From Peptoniphilus_A genitalis (lineage in GTDB: Bacteria; Bacillota; Clostridia; Tissierellales; Peptoniphilaceae): 64,000 nt of DNA. The position numbers and the translations under genes are program-made. The first letter of the stretch is position 1; the number at the start of each line of letters is the position of its first letter. Below are positions 24,179-32,252 of the stretch, piece by piece. The DNA is taken from the NCBI RefSeq assembly GCF_949769225.1, contig NZ_CATKPB010000006.1. One strand, given 5' to 3'. A model generated the notes under the pieces. It was not told the origin of the DNA. It made no database searches and was given only the letters and a program-made list of their open reading frames with translations.

Positions 24179-25959
24179 GAGTCTATCCAAGGGGGACAGT
24201 AGTTTACAAGAGAGAAAAGGCCTACAATGGTATAAATTTAATTTCAACTGCCAAGGACGGGGCCCTTATAACAAAAATGGATGGAACAGAATTAAAGAGA
24301 TATTCTGTTAACCCCATGCCGGCGAAGATGCTGCCTAATAAAAATATCATGAGTGTTTCTTCCTTTAGGTCCTCGGACTTTGGTGTCAGTGATGGGATTG
24401 ACCTATTGGAATTCGATAAGGATGGCAAAGTTGTCTTTGACTTTAACAAGTTTAAGTTCACAGAGGACAGGGGCTACAGGCCCAAGTGGATGGCAAGGGC
24501 CCATTCCGACTTTCAAAGGGAGGGCAACTCTGTTGGCTATTATTATCCAGGCCAAAAAATTGTGGAAGATGGGAAGACCCTCCTTCTTGTTCACGATGCC
24601 ATTGTTGATACTAGGATTTCTGACAAGGCCCTGCTCGATGACGTTATCTTGGAAGTTGATGAAGATGGAAATATAATTTGGAAGTTTTCCTTTAGCGAAC
24701 ACTTTGACCAATTGGGATTTTCTGAAGAAGCAAAAAACGTAATTTATAGAAATCCAAACTTGAGGATTACAGAGAGACCTTTGGGAAATTATCTTGACAT
24801 AACTTCAATTTCAACAATTGGAGAAAACAAGTGGTACGACCAGGGAGATCCACGCTTTCATCCAGACAACATTTTATTTACAGCAAGGGCTGCAAATATT
24901 ATTGGGATAATCGACAAGAAGAGGTCAAGAATTTGTTACAAGTTGGGACCAAACTTCTCTGATTTCACTAAGGTGGACCCAGTTGTTGGATCTGCCTTTG
25001 CAAGTATTGTACCAAAGGGTCTGCCAGGAGAAGGCAATCTCTTAATTTTTGACAACGGAGGAAGGTGTGGCTACGGTTCGCCAACTCTTACATCTCCTTC
25101 AGGCCTACTGCCATTTGTGAGAAATTATTCTAGAGTTCTTGAAATAAATCCAGTTACCCTTGCAGTAAATTGGTCTGTGGACCCAAGAGACTTTGGCTTT
25201 TCCATTCCAATGAATGGCTACAAGTTTTATTCTCCATATGGGGGCAACCTTCAAAGACTGCCTAATGGAAACACCTTGATAACTCTTGCCACAGAGGGGC
25301 TTGTAATTGAAGTTACCCCATCGAAAGAAATTGTCTGGCAGTGGACCTGCCCTTATAGGACAACGACAGAAAACCTCTTGAAGAACAACATGATTTACAG
25401 GGTTTATAGGTATCCTTACGACTACCTAGACATCGATGAAGAAGAAAATGAAATTCAAGAGATAGAAGACGCATCCTACTTCAAACTTCCTGGGGCAGGA
25501 GACTTCAAGTCAGTTGAGATTACAAATGTAAATAGGAGTAGGCTATCAATTGACATCGACCCACTTTCTCAAGAGTCAGAGTCTGTAAGAGACCTTGTGG
25601 AAAATAAGAAAGTAATAAAGAGAAATGAGTCTGTAGTTAAATACATTGCGGCAAATCATTTTGATGAGACAATAAGAGAGAACAAGATGGCAATATTAAT
25701 TTATGGGGCGGAGAGGTGTTCTCACTGCGAGCCACTTATGGAAGTTATGGAAGTTCTCTTGGAAGAGGAGTTCAAAGACGTGTCTTGCTTCTACATGGAC
25801 CTTGACAAGAACAAGTCCTTTGCAGAAGAACATGAAATTTTTCAACTTCCTAGAGTTTCCTTCTACAAGGATGGAGAAAAAGTTTACGAGTTCATGGGAG
25901 AAAAATCCTATGACGAAATTGCCGGCCTTATAGAAGAATATCTTTTAGAATTAAATTGA
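24175..25959 (+). CDS. Arylsulfotransferase-like propeller fused to a thioredoxin domain
   Basis: A 594-residue two-part protein. Residues 1-~450 resemble arylsulfotransferase (ASST) beta-propellers: repeated 'GN-L-I-E-D---I-W' blades such as DVILEVDEDGNIIWKFSFSEH near 155, HPDNILFTARAANIIGIID near 222 and LQRLPNGNTLITLATEG near 360. Residues ~500-594 are a thioredoxin domain with CSHC near 520 and the cis-proline stretch LPRVSFYKDGEKV. There is no signal peptide, whereas classical ASSTs are exported. ATGA overlap with the reductase gene implies coupled translation. The reaction is unknown; sulfuryl or redox chemistry are both possible. Confidence 0.75.
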   Translation: MRVYPRGTVVYKREKAYNGINLISTAKDGALITKMDGTELKRYSVNPMPAKMLPNKNIMSVSSFRSSDFGVSDGIDLLEFDKDGKVVFDFNKFKFTEDRGYRPKWMARAHSDFQREGNSVGYYYPGQKIVEDGKTLLLVHDAIVDTRISDKALLDDVILEVDEDGNIIWKFSFSEHFDQLGFSEEAKNVIYRNPNLRITERPLGNYLDITSISTIGENKWYDQGDPRFHPDNILFTARAANIIGIIDKKRSRICYKLGPNFSDFTKVDPVVGSAFASIVPKGLPGEGNLLIFDNGGRCGYGSPTLTSPSGLLPFVRNYSRVLEINPVTLAVNWSVDPRDFGFSIPMNGYKFYSPYGGNLQRLPNGNTLITLATEGLVIEVTPSKEIVWQWTCPYRTTTENLLKNNMIYRVYRYPYDYLDIDEEENEIQEIEDASYFKLPGAGDFKSVEITNVNRSRLSIDIDPLSQESESVRDLVENKKVIKRNESVVKYIAANHFDETIRENKMAILIYGAERCSHCEPLMEVMEVLLEEEFKDVSCFYMDLDKNKSFAEEHEIFQLPRVSFYKDGEKVYEFMGEKSYDEIAGLIEEYLLELN

Positions 25960-25968
25960 GAAATAAAA

Positions 25969-25997
25969 AAAACTGGGATTACGTCCCAGTTTATTTT
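25969..25997. terminator. Terminator between convergent genes
   Basis: AAACTGGGA and TCCCAGTTT form the stem; A-run on one side and T-run on the other suit both the redox operon and the convergent HAD gene. Confidence 0.85.
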
Positions 25998-26028
25998 TAT
26001 GCTTTACATATTAAATTATATTTAAAGT

Positions 26029-26664
26029 TTATTTAGTTTCTTCTGTGTGCCAAGATAAATTTTCGTAGCCCTTCTTCTTAATTTTAGAGTTTATTAAAAA
26101 TCTATTTTTTGTCATCCTAAGCATATACTTGTCATCATCATAGGAGTCAGAATAGGCAGAGGAGTTTTCGTAGTCAATTTCAATCCCCTCTTGCTCCAAG
26201 AGGTCTCTAATGTTTTTGACCTTTACGCCCTTCTTGTTGTTACCTCTTGTGAGATTGTAGTCACTTCCAAGATCAGTCCCGATTATGTAGTCAAAGGGAT
26301 AGAGGTCCTTTACATACTTTAGGTAGGGAGTAGCAGATGCTGAGCAAAGAATTTTTATTGTGTCCTCGTCGTGAGAATAAAATTCGTCTTCAAACTCCAC
26401 AAAGAAAAATTTGGGGAAGAGGTAATCTGTTACAAAGTCCTTCAGCTCATCTTCGGTAAAATATTTTATAATAGAGACCATTTGGTTCTTCATGATGTTA
26501 AAGTCAGATGCCAGCTTAGACCTTATGTAGGCAGAAGCAAGACCTCCCATGGTCCTCGCAAATTTTATTTTTTTATTTTTAAATCCATACTTATAAAGCT
26601 CTACAATTGATTCGCAATCAACTACAGTTTTGTCAAAATCATAGAGCGCAAGCTTTCTTTTCAA
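26029..26664 (-). CDS. HAD-superfamily phosphatase (subfamily IB)
   Basis: A 211-residue HAD enzyme. Motif I is LYDFDKTVVD at residue 7, motif II is ILCSASATPYL near 107, motif III/IV is SAYSDSYDDDKYM near 169. The helical cap between 20 and 100 is like that of phosphoserine-phosphatase relatives. Substrate unknown; SerB or a phospholipid-precursor phosphatase are alternatives. TTG start with GGTGAG upstream. It is divergent from dinB. Confidence 0.85.
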   Translation of the reverse strand: MKRKLALYDFDKTVVDCESIVELYKYGFKNKKIKFARTMGGLASAYIRSKLASDFNIMKNQMVSIIKYFTEDELKDFVTDYLFPKFFFVEFEDEFYSHDEDTIKILCSASATPYLKYVKDLYPFDYIIGTDLGSDYNLTRGNNKKGVKVKNIRDLLEQEGIEIDYENSSAYSDSYDDDKYMLRMTKNRFLINSKIKKKGYENLSWHTEETK

Positions 26665-26716
26665 AATCTCACCTCAATAGAATTATATCAAATAGACTTC
26701 ATTATAAAAAGTTTTA

Positions 26717-26732
26717 TGATATACTAAAGCCG
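26717..26732 (+). promoter_or_regulatory. Extended -10 promoter right at the dinB start
   Basis: TGATATACT (26717-26725) is an extended -10. Transcription should start near 26732, where an in-frame GTG lies; an in-frame ATG follows at 26741. No Shine-Dalgarno is present, so the transcript is leaderless or has a leader of under ten bases. Confidence 0.5.
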
Positions 26733-26740
26733 TGATATTT

Positions 26741-27781
26741 ATGGGAATTATTATACATGTAGACATAGATGCCTTCTACGCATCGGTGGAAGAGCTTGAC
26801 GACAAATCTATAATAGGCAAACCCCTAGTCGTAGGTGGCAGGTCCAATCACGGAGTTGTAACTACGGCTAATTATGTTGCAAGAAAGTATGGGATTCATT
26901 CTGCCATGCCCATGTATATGGCAAAGAATCTCTGCGACCATCTTATAATAAAACCCATGAGAAGAGAGAGATATCTGGAGAAGTCCAGAGAAGTCTTTGA
27001 AGTATTAAAGACCTACACAGATAAGATCGAAAAAGTCTCCATTGACGAGTCCTATCTTGACATAAGTGGACTGGGTTACGACGAAGACATTGTATATGAT
27101 TTGCAGAAAAAAGTTTTTGAAAAGACTGGCTTAAATGTTAGCTGCGGCTTGAGTTACAATAAATTTTTGGCAAAACTTGCCAGCGATTGGAACAAGCCAA
27201 AGGGAGTAAAAATTATTAGGAAGTCAGACATACCAGAGATTTTATTTCCCCTAGATATAAGAAAGGTCCACGGGATTGGAAATAAGACGGAGAATAGACT
27301 GAGAAACATAGGTATAAATACTGTTGAGGACTTATATTCCCTCTCCTATGATTTTTTAGTAACTATGTTTAAGAAGAGTGGGGAAGAAATCTATAAGAGG
27401 ATCAGGGGGATTGACAATAGGGAGGTGACTCCCAACACTGTGAGAAAGAGTCTTGGGACAGAGTCCACCTTTGAGGTTACAAGTAAGAGGGAAGACTTAA
27501 TTTCTTATTTGAGAGATTTTTCTAAAGAAGTTTCAGAAGACTTAATTATAAAAGAAATTTCTGGCTACACCTTGACCCTAAAGATGAAGGACGAGAACTT
27601 CAAGGTCAAGACTAGGTCAAGGACTTATGAGAATGCCATCTATGAAGAAGAGGATATCTTTAACAAGTCCATCGAAATTTTTGAAGAAGCCTATGAGGGC
27701 GACAAGCTTAGACTCATTGGTATAACAGTTTCAAATCTTGTAGACTTAAACATAAGACAACTTTCTTTCTTTAATGGATAA
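26741..27781 (+). CDS. dinB: DNA polymerase IV (Y-family, lesion bypass)
   Basis: A 346-residue translesion polymerase. Catalytic acids lie in HVDIDAFYASVEE near residue 6 and VSIDESYLDIS near 99. Other motifs are NYVARKYGIHSAMP near 46, CGLSYNKFLAKLASDWNKP near 137, and the helix-hairpin-helix KVHGIGNKTENRL near 175. The last residues (QLSFFNG) form a beta-clamp binding motif. Start at ATG 26741, which gives the usual N-terminus; a GTG nine bases upstream is possible. No Shine-Dalgarno is seen and the -10 lies just before, as for the cupin gene. Confidence 0.93.
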   Translation: MGIIIHVDIDAFYASVEELDDKSIIGKPLVVGGRSNHGVVTTANYVARKYGIHSAMPMYMAKNLCDHLIIKPMRRERYLEKSREVFEVLKTYTDKIEKVSIDESYLDISGLGYDEDIVYDLQKKVFEKTGLNVSCGLSYNKFLAKLASDWNKPKGVKIIRKSDIPEILFPLDIRKVHGIGNKTENRLRNIGINTVEDLYSLSYDFLVTMFKKSGEEIYKRIRGIDNREVTPNTVRKSLGTESTFEVTSKREDLISYLRDFSKEVSEDLIIKEISGYTLTLKMKDENFKVKTRSRTYENAIYEEEDIFNKSIEIFEEAYEGDKLRLIGITVSNLVDLNIRQLSFFNG

Positions 27782-27847
27782 AAAATTCAATCTTTTTTTG
27801 AAATTTTATGCTAAAATATTCAAGAAATAAGAAAAAGGAATTTAATT

Positions 27848-28570
27848 ATGAGAAATTTTTGGGACTTAGACTATGGTGAAGTTGGCTTCAAGTTTTTTGG
27901 GACCTACCACTACGCTTGTCTAGCTATTATTTTTATATTTGCAATAATTTTATACAAACCCTGGAGAGCAAGTAGAAACTTTAGAATCTTTCTTGCCCTA
28001 ACACCAATTAGCTTGGAAATGATTAGGCTTGTTGGAGTCTTAATAAGTGGTCATTACGATTCTTCTTACTTGCCCTTCCACCTCTGCCTAATTGGCGCCC
28101 AGTTCATGGCAGTAGATGCCTTTGTGGATAGGAAGTTTATAAAGGCTTGCCTCTATTATCTCTTTATGCCAGCAGCAATCCTAAGTCTCTTTACACCAGG
28201 CTGGGACCAAGTAAATAAATATTCTTATGTGGCAATTATTTCGTGGATTATTCATGGGATTAATGCCTTTTATCCAATCTATCTTGTGATTTCAAAGGAG
28301 TACCTGCCAAAGATAAGAGATATAATATATCCAATAATTTTTATTCTTGTGACTCTTCCAATAATAAAAGTTTTAAACAAAAAGCTTGATGCAAACTATT
28401 ATTTTATAGAAGAGCCCTATGAAGGATCAGCCCTTGCAACTATTAAGGATGTCTTTCCAAATTATGTGGTGGGACTTTTTATAGTGACAGTCTTTGTAAT
28501 GGTCCTCACATTTTTTATTTATTGGATAATTTCAAAATTAAAAAAAGACCAGCTACCTAAGTTAAAGTAA
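27848..28570 (+). CDS. YwaF-like integral membrane protein
   Basis: A 240-residue protein with about seven membrane segments. It shows features of the YwaF/TIGR02206 group: GTYHYACLAIIF near residue 19, YLPFHLCLIGAQFMAVDAF near 76 and WIIHGINAFYPIYL near 137. The family is related to TMEM164 and has no proven bacterial function. An AAGGA site precedes the ATG. Ends in a small terminator. Not clearly linked to its neighbours. Confidence 0.75.
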   Translation: MRNFWDLDYGEVGFKFFGTYHYACLAIIFIFAIILYKPWRASRNFRIFLALTPISLEMIRLVGVLISGHYDSSYLPFHLCLIGAQFMAVDAFVDRKFIKACLYYLFMPAAILSLFTPGWDQVNKYSYVAIISWIIHGINAFYPIYLVISKEYLPKIRDIIYPIIFILVTLPIIKVLNKKLDANYYFIEEPYEGSALATIKDVFPNYVVGLFIVTVFVMVLTFFIYWIISKLKKDQLPKLK

Positions 28571-28588
28571 TTTTAGCTTAGGTTTTTT
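28555..28588 (+). terminator. Terminator overlapping the gene end
   Basis: ACCTAAG in the last codons pairs with CTTAGGT, followed by Ts. Moderate strength. Confidence 0.65.
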
Positions 28589-28700
28589 ACTAGAAACTAC
28601 AGAAGAATAATTTTTAAAAATTAAAAATACCTTTGAAAGATGCTGGTAACTTTTACTAAGTGATGTGATAAAATATACTATATAAATTAGGAGGGATAAC

Positions 28701-29621
28701 GTGAAAAGATCAATTATCTTATTGGGACTTCTAATTCTCTTAAGTCCCTTGGCAGTAAGTGCAAGTAGTAAAAGATCAGAAGCTAAAGTAAAAGAAGTAG
28801 ACTTGAAAGCAGATGAAAAGATGGCATTTGCTTCAGGAGAAAATGTCAGCTTAGATGGTAAGGATATACAAATAAATTCCTACCTAATAAACAGGTCTAA
28901 CTACGTAAAACTTAGGGATGCAGCAGCCCTACTTAAGGACACTCCTGCAAAGTTTGACCTATCTTATGATAATGAAAGGCAAAGTGTAATTATAAGTAAG
29001 GGCAAGGCTTATAAGGATGCCTTCGATTACAAGGAAAACAAGATAAAAGAAGAAAAAATTGCCAAGGATACAAGGCAAAAAATTGTAGATGATAAGGGAC
29101 AAGAAATTGAACTTAAGGGATATTTCATAGATGGCTACAACTATTTTCGCCTAAGAGACTTGGGTAGAGTTTTGGAATTTGGAGTTGCCTACGACTTTAA
29201 GGAACAACGAGTTCTTCTAAACTCAGACAATCCTAAATTAGCAGATGTATTTGAAGAAGGTTACTTCACACCACCTGTAAATAAAATAAAAACTAAAGGT
29301 GGAGAAGAAAATATTAGCTTTTTAATCTATGGTTTCGATGAATGTCCTTATTGCCAAAAATTAAAAGCCTACTTAGATGGCAAGGGAATTAAATATCTTT
29401 CAAGGGATATTAGAGATTGCGAGGGTAAGAAGGAGGAAGTCTTCAAAGAATTTTATGGGGACTTCCCAGATTATAATGATAGGGTTTATTATCCAACTCA
29501 TATAATGACACTAGAAAAAGATGGCAAAAAGATTAGCAAGTGTGTGGTAGGTTTTGAAAAAGAAAATTATGATGATATTTTCAAAAAGATTTACGACAAC
29601 ACCTACTTTGTAGAAAAATAA
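28701..29621 (+). CDS. Exported stalk-domain protein with glutaredoxin-like C-terminus
   Basis: A 306-residue exported protein. Signal peptide at residues 1-22 (ends AVSASS). Two 'copper amine oxidase N-terminal' stalk modules follow: VSLDGKDIQINSYLINRSNYVKLRDAAALL (50-80) and IELKGYFIDGYNYFRLRDLGRVLEF (135-160). After residue ~205 comes a glutaredoxin/thioredoxin fold with DECPYCQKLKAYLDGKGI (CPYC) and a probable cis-Pro in YYPTHIMTL. It may act on disulfides outside the membrane; partner unknown. GTG start behind AGGAGGGATAAC. The pairing of stalk repeats with a glutaredoxin fold is unusual. Confidence 0.8.
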   Translation: MKRSIILLGLLILLSPLAVSASSKRSEAKVKEVDLKADEKMAFASGENVSLDGKDIQINSYLINRSNYVKLRDAAALLKDTPAKFDLSYDNERQSVIISKGKAYKDAFDYKENKIKEEKIAKDTRQKIVDDKGQEIELKGYFIDGYNYFRLRDLGRVLEFGVAYDFKEQRVLLNSDNPKLADVFEEGYFTPPVNKIKTKGGEENISFLIYGFDECPYCQKLKAYLDGKGIKYLSRDIRDCEGKKEEVFKEFYGDFPDYNDRVYYPTHIMTLEKDGKKISKCVVGFEKENYDDIFKKIYDNTYFVEK

Positions 29622-29642
29622 ATATTAAATTTAAGCAAAAGT

Positions 29643-29685
29643 AAAGCCAAGATCCTGGATTAAGTTCCAAGACCCTGGCTTTTAT
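29643..29685 (+). terminator. Terminator of the stalk-glutaredoxin gene
   Basis: AAAGCCA and TGGCTTT form the outer stem with a further imperfect inner pairing; Ts follow and merge into the IS30 end repeat. Confidence 0.7.
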
Positions 29686-29709
29686 TTGTGTCGCATTTAA
29701 TTTTACAAC
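29680..29709 (+). repeat. Solitary IS30-type end, left copy of a 30-bp direct repeat
   Basis: The 30 bases from 29680 are identical to 32213-32242 and the TATCT just beyond is also shared. The core TGTCGCATTTAATTTTACAA is the terminal repeat of the IS30-like remnant at 31820-32242. Here no transposase is attached. The two copies bracket a ~2.5-kb segment. Confidence 0.8.
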
Positions 29710-29792
29710 CTATCTTAACAAAAACTTTACAGTGTTCATGTTATAATCCATTTTGTCAATAGGACAAGCAAGAAGGACAAGTAGGTATATGT

Positions 29793-30056
29793 GTGGATAA
29801 GATAACTTTCAAGTCTACCAAGTAAAAGCTTACAGTACAAGTAATATTACTTGTCATATCGGTTGCTTTCATAGGCTTTGGGGCATATCGTGGAGAAGCT
29901 AAAACTGTATTTACTAAAGCAATGAACTTATGCTTAGAGTGTGTGAAGGTCTGTCCTACCAAGGCAATCAGTGTAAACTGGGGACCTGAAAAAATGAAAT
30001 TGCTTGAAAAGGCTTGTGAGCTTAACAAGAATAAAACAACAAAAAGTGTAAATTAA
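29793..30056 (+). pseudogene. Broken fusion of a CD1871A-like CxxC protein and an Fe-S protein tail
   Basis: One frame runs from GTG 29793 to the stop at 30054-30056 but is cut by an in-frame TAA at 29823. The readable part has a membrane segment (TVQVILLVISVAFIGFGAYRG), then KAMNLCLEC, typical of the tiny CD1871A CxxC proteins. It continues directly into VKVCPTKAISV, the end of a 4Fe-4S protein. In related gene clusters these are two neighbouring genes next to a TlpA gene, so a deletion seems to have joined them. The TlpA gene follows 14 bp later. Confidence 0.7.
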
Positions 30057-30070
30057 GGAGAAAAAAAACA

Positions 30071-30964
30071 ATGAAAACAAAGATGAGAATTAAGAGAATT
30101 TTACCTGTATTTATGATAACAGCAATGCTTGCAGCAACAATGACAGCTTGTGGCAGCAAAGATAACTCAGGAAGTATGACGATTGGAAGCAAGACTGTGG
30201 CAAGCAGCAATAAATCTGCCGGAGAGAAGTTTCCTGGCTTTAAGGGTAAGGATTTTGAGGGAAATGATGTTGATGAAAGCTTATTTAGTAAAAATGAGGC
30301 AACACTTGTTAATTTTTGGTTTAATGGTTGTTCAGCCTGCGTAAACGAGATGCCTGCACTTGAAGAGTTTAGTAAAAAGCTTAAAGAGCAGGGTGCAGAG
30401 CTTATAGGTATAAATGCAGGTACAGCAAGTGATGAAAAGGGACTTGCAGAGGCAAAGGATATACTTTCAAAGCAGGGTGTAACATATAGAAATCTTATCC
30501 TTCCAAATGACCACGAGTATGTTAGAAAGATATTCAGCTTCCCTACAACTGTTATAGTTGATAAGAATGGTAATATAGTTGGAGATCCAATATTAGGAGC
30601 TATTGAAGATGAAAAGAAGCAGGCAGAAATCCTTAAGGTAATCAAGGAGATAAAGGCTGGAAATGGTGTAACTTCTTCAGTAACTTCAGACAAGTCAGCT
30701 ACTAATGATGACCCTACAGCACCACTTTATGAAGAAGAAAACAAAATTTTTGCGGCAAATCAGGATACTTGGAATAAGTTATTCTCAAAAATAAAGAAGG
30801 ATCAGGCGGAAGAAAATGTTGAAAAGCCTTATGGCGAGTTTTTAAAAGAGCAGTTAGAGGCATCAAAGTCTGATTTTACAGAGGATGAGATTAAGACTAT
30901 TAAGGAAGGTCTTAAAAAGATTAATGAAATTGAAAAGAAAATCGCAGAGTTAAAGAAAAAATAA
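30071..30964 (+). CDS. TlpA-like thiol-disulfide lipoprotein
   Basis: A 297-residue lipoprotein. Signal peptide with lipobox MTAC (Cys at about residue 27), a serine-rich linker, then a TlpA/ResA thioredoxin domain at about 50-195: LVNFWFNGCSACVNEMPALEEF (CSAC) near 82 and FSFPTTVIVDKNGNIVGD (cis-Pro) near 160. The last ~90 residues are a charged coiled coil. It should move electrons to outside disulfides, usually with a CcdA-type membrane partner, which is absent here. It lies in the IS30-bracketed segment with the broken CxxC/Fe-S gene. Its base and codon use (GCA, AAG, GAG, CAG) differ from the neighbours, suggesting transfer, perhaps from a Lachnospiraceae-type donor. Confidence 0.88.
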   Translation: MKTKMRIKRILPVFMITAMLAATMTACGSKDNSGSMTIGSKTVASSNKSAGEKFPGFKGKDFEGNDVDESLFSKNEATLVNFWFNGCSACVNEMPALEEFSKKLKEQGAELIGINAGTASDEKGLAEAKDILSKQGVTYRNLILPNDHEYVRKIFSFPTTVIVDKNGNIVGDPILGAIEDEKKQAEILKVIKEIKAGNGVTSSVTSDKSATNDDPTAPLYEEENKIFAANQDTWNKLFSKIKKDQAEENVEKPYGEFLKEQLEASKSDFTEDEIKTIKEGLKKINEIEKKIAELKKK

Positions 30965-30978
30965 TTTAGAGGCAAACC

Positions 30979-31797
30979 ATGACTAAAAATAATGAAAATT
31001 TGTGGTCTAAAATTGGATTTATAGCATTACCTATACTTTCGATTATAGCATACTATTATCTAACAAAGTATCTAAATGTGCTTGCATTCGAACTGTTTTT
31101 AGGAATTTTGAAGATACCTATGCAGCAGTTCATCAAATTTATGTATCTTTCAGATATTCTTATAGCTTTAATACAGTTAATTATATTCTTTGTCATATAT
31201 AAGCTTTTAGTAAAAAGAAATGACGATGAGTTAAGAACCAAGCTTAATCTAAAGGATATAGGATTCAGCTTTGCAGTAGGTATCGGAGTCTCAGGTCTAT
31301 CCTTAATATGGATTACGATTGCAGGAAAGATACCTATGTTTCAGGCACAGCTTGCTGCTATGAAAGAAGGAAATGCGATGATTGGTGGAGGAAGCCTACA
31401 TGGAGTGTTCTTAAGTGCAGTAATTGCTGCCCCTATTGTTGAGGAAGTTATATTTAGGGGAGTTGTACTTGGCTCAGTTAGAAAGGTATTTCCTGCCTGG
31501 GTATCAATAATGGTTTCAGCATTAATCTTTGGTATCTATCATATGAATCCTGTTGCAATTGTATATGCATCTATTATGGGAATTATAGCTGGTATAGTTT
31601 ATGAGAAGAAGCAAAATTTATTATTCACAATTATTCTGCATATGGCAAATAACCTTATGGGACTATTGCAGGATTTTGTTCCGGCAGGCATAGGGGCAAC
31701 TGTAGTAAATGTAGTTTCTATAGCTATGATTATCCCTATGTGTTATATAGTGTACAAAATACTTAATGGTGATTTTTGTAAAAAGGCTTATGTTTAA
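30979..31797 (+). CDS. CPBP-family intramembrane protease (transferred segment)
   Basis: A 272-residue membrane protein with about seven hydrophobic segments. CPBP motifs: APIVEEVIFRGVVLG near residue 155, LIFGIYHMNP near 188, ILHMANNLMG near 222. It starts 14 bp after the TlpA gene with AGAGGCAAACC upstream, so the two are co-transcribed. Like its partner it lies within the IS30-bracketed segment. It is only distantly like the CPBP protein at 17330. Substrate unknown. Confidence 0.88.
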   Translation: MTKNNENLWSKIGFIALPILSIIAYYYLTKYLNVLAFELFLGILKIPMQQFIKFMYLSDILIALIQLIIFFVIYKLLVKRNDDELRTKLNLKDIGFSFAVGIGVSGLSLIWITIAGKIPMFQAQLAAMKEGNAMIGGGSLHGVFLSAVIAAPIVEEVIFRGVVLGSVRKVFPAWVSIMVSALIFGIYHMNPVAIVYASIMGIIAGIVYEKKQNLLFTIILHMANNLMGLLQDFVPAGIGATVVNVVSIAMIIPMCYIVYKILNGDFCKKAYV

Positions 31798-31840
31798 TAA
31801 CTTTTTTATATTTGATGAATTACAAATAAAATTGCGACAC

Positions 31841-32146
31841 CTAAATTAAACTAAGTTCATGTAAAAACAATTCAAATGGAGTTCGATAATTTAGACACTT
31901 TCTAGGTCTGTTATTGAGCTCCATTAAATTTTTAATAAGTTCTTCTATAGATATTTCTGCCAAATCCGTCTTTTTAGGATAATACTTTCTTAGCAAACCA
32001 TTAGAGTTTTCATTGCTCCCTCTTTGCCATGCTGAGTATGGATCAGCGAAGTAAAAATCTATTCCGAGTTTTTCAACTTCATCATAACAAGCAAATTCTT
32101 TAGCGCTATCTTATTTCTTTCGTTTAGTGTAAGATGTTTATACTCA
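31841..32146 (-). pseudogene. IS30 transposase remnant (both ends, middle deleted)
   Basis: The 3' part (31841-32110) reads as the IS30 C-terminus: KEFACYDEVEKLGIDFYF, ADPYSAWQRGSNENSNGLLR, then NNRPRKCLNYRTPFE and a stop. The 5' part (32101-32146) reads EYKHLTLNERNKIAL, the usual IS30 N-terminus. The two parts are in different frames and meet at about 32105, so ~220 internal codons are gone. Confidence 0.88.
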
Positions 32147-32212
32147 TATTAATCTCCGTGTTAGTTTTTGTCGTTATTAACATTTTACACGAAGTTAGTA
32201 TGAGTTTTTATT

Positions 32213-32242
32213 TTTTATTTGTGTCGCATTTAATTTTACAAC
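32213..32242 (+). repeat. Right copy of the 30-bp IS30 end repeat
   Basis: Identical to 29680-29709 and in the same orientation. It forms the outer (right) end of the IS30 remnant. Confidence 0.8.
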
Positions 32243-32252
32243 TTATCTAATT

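Larger units (their letters stand above)
31820..32242 (-). mobile_element. Internally deleted IS30-family element
   Basis: About 423 bp bounded by imperfect inverted repeats of ~21 bp (left 31820-31840 ending TTGCGACAC; right 32222-32242 starting TGTCGCATT). Inside, on the minus strand, are the first ~15 codons and the last ~90 codons of an IS30 transposase with the middle missing. It cannot move by itself, but its ends could still be used by a complete copy elsewhere in the genome. Confidence 0.85.

Noticed and set aside
30022..30693. 223-codon open frame on the minus strand opposite the TlpA lipoprotein gene
   Set aside because: It is serine/phenylalanine-rich shadow sequence of the plus-strand gene, has no ribosome site, and the plus frame has a signal peptide, lipobox and CxxC.
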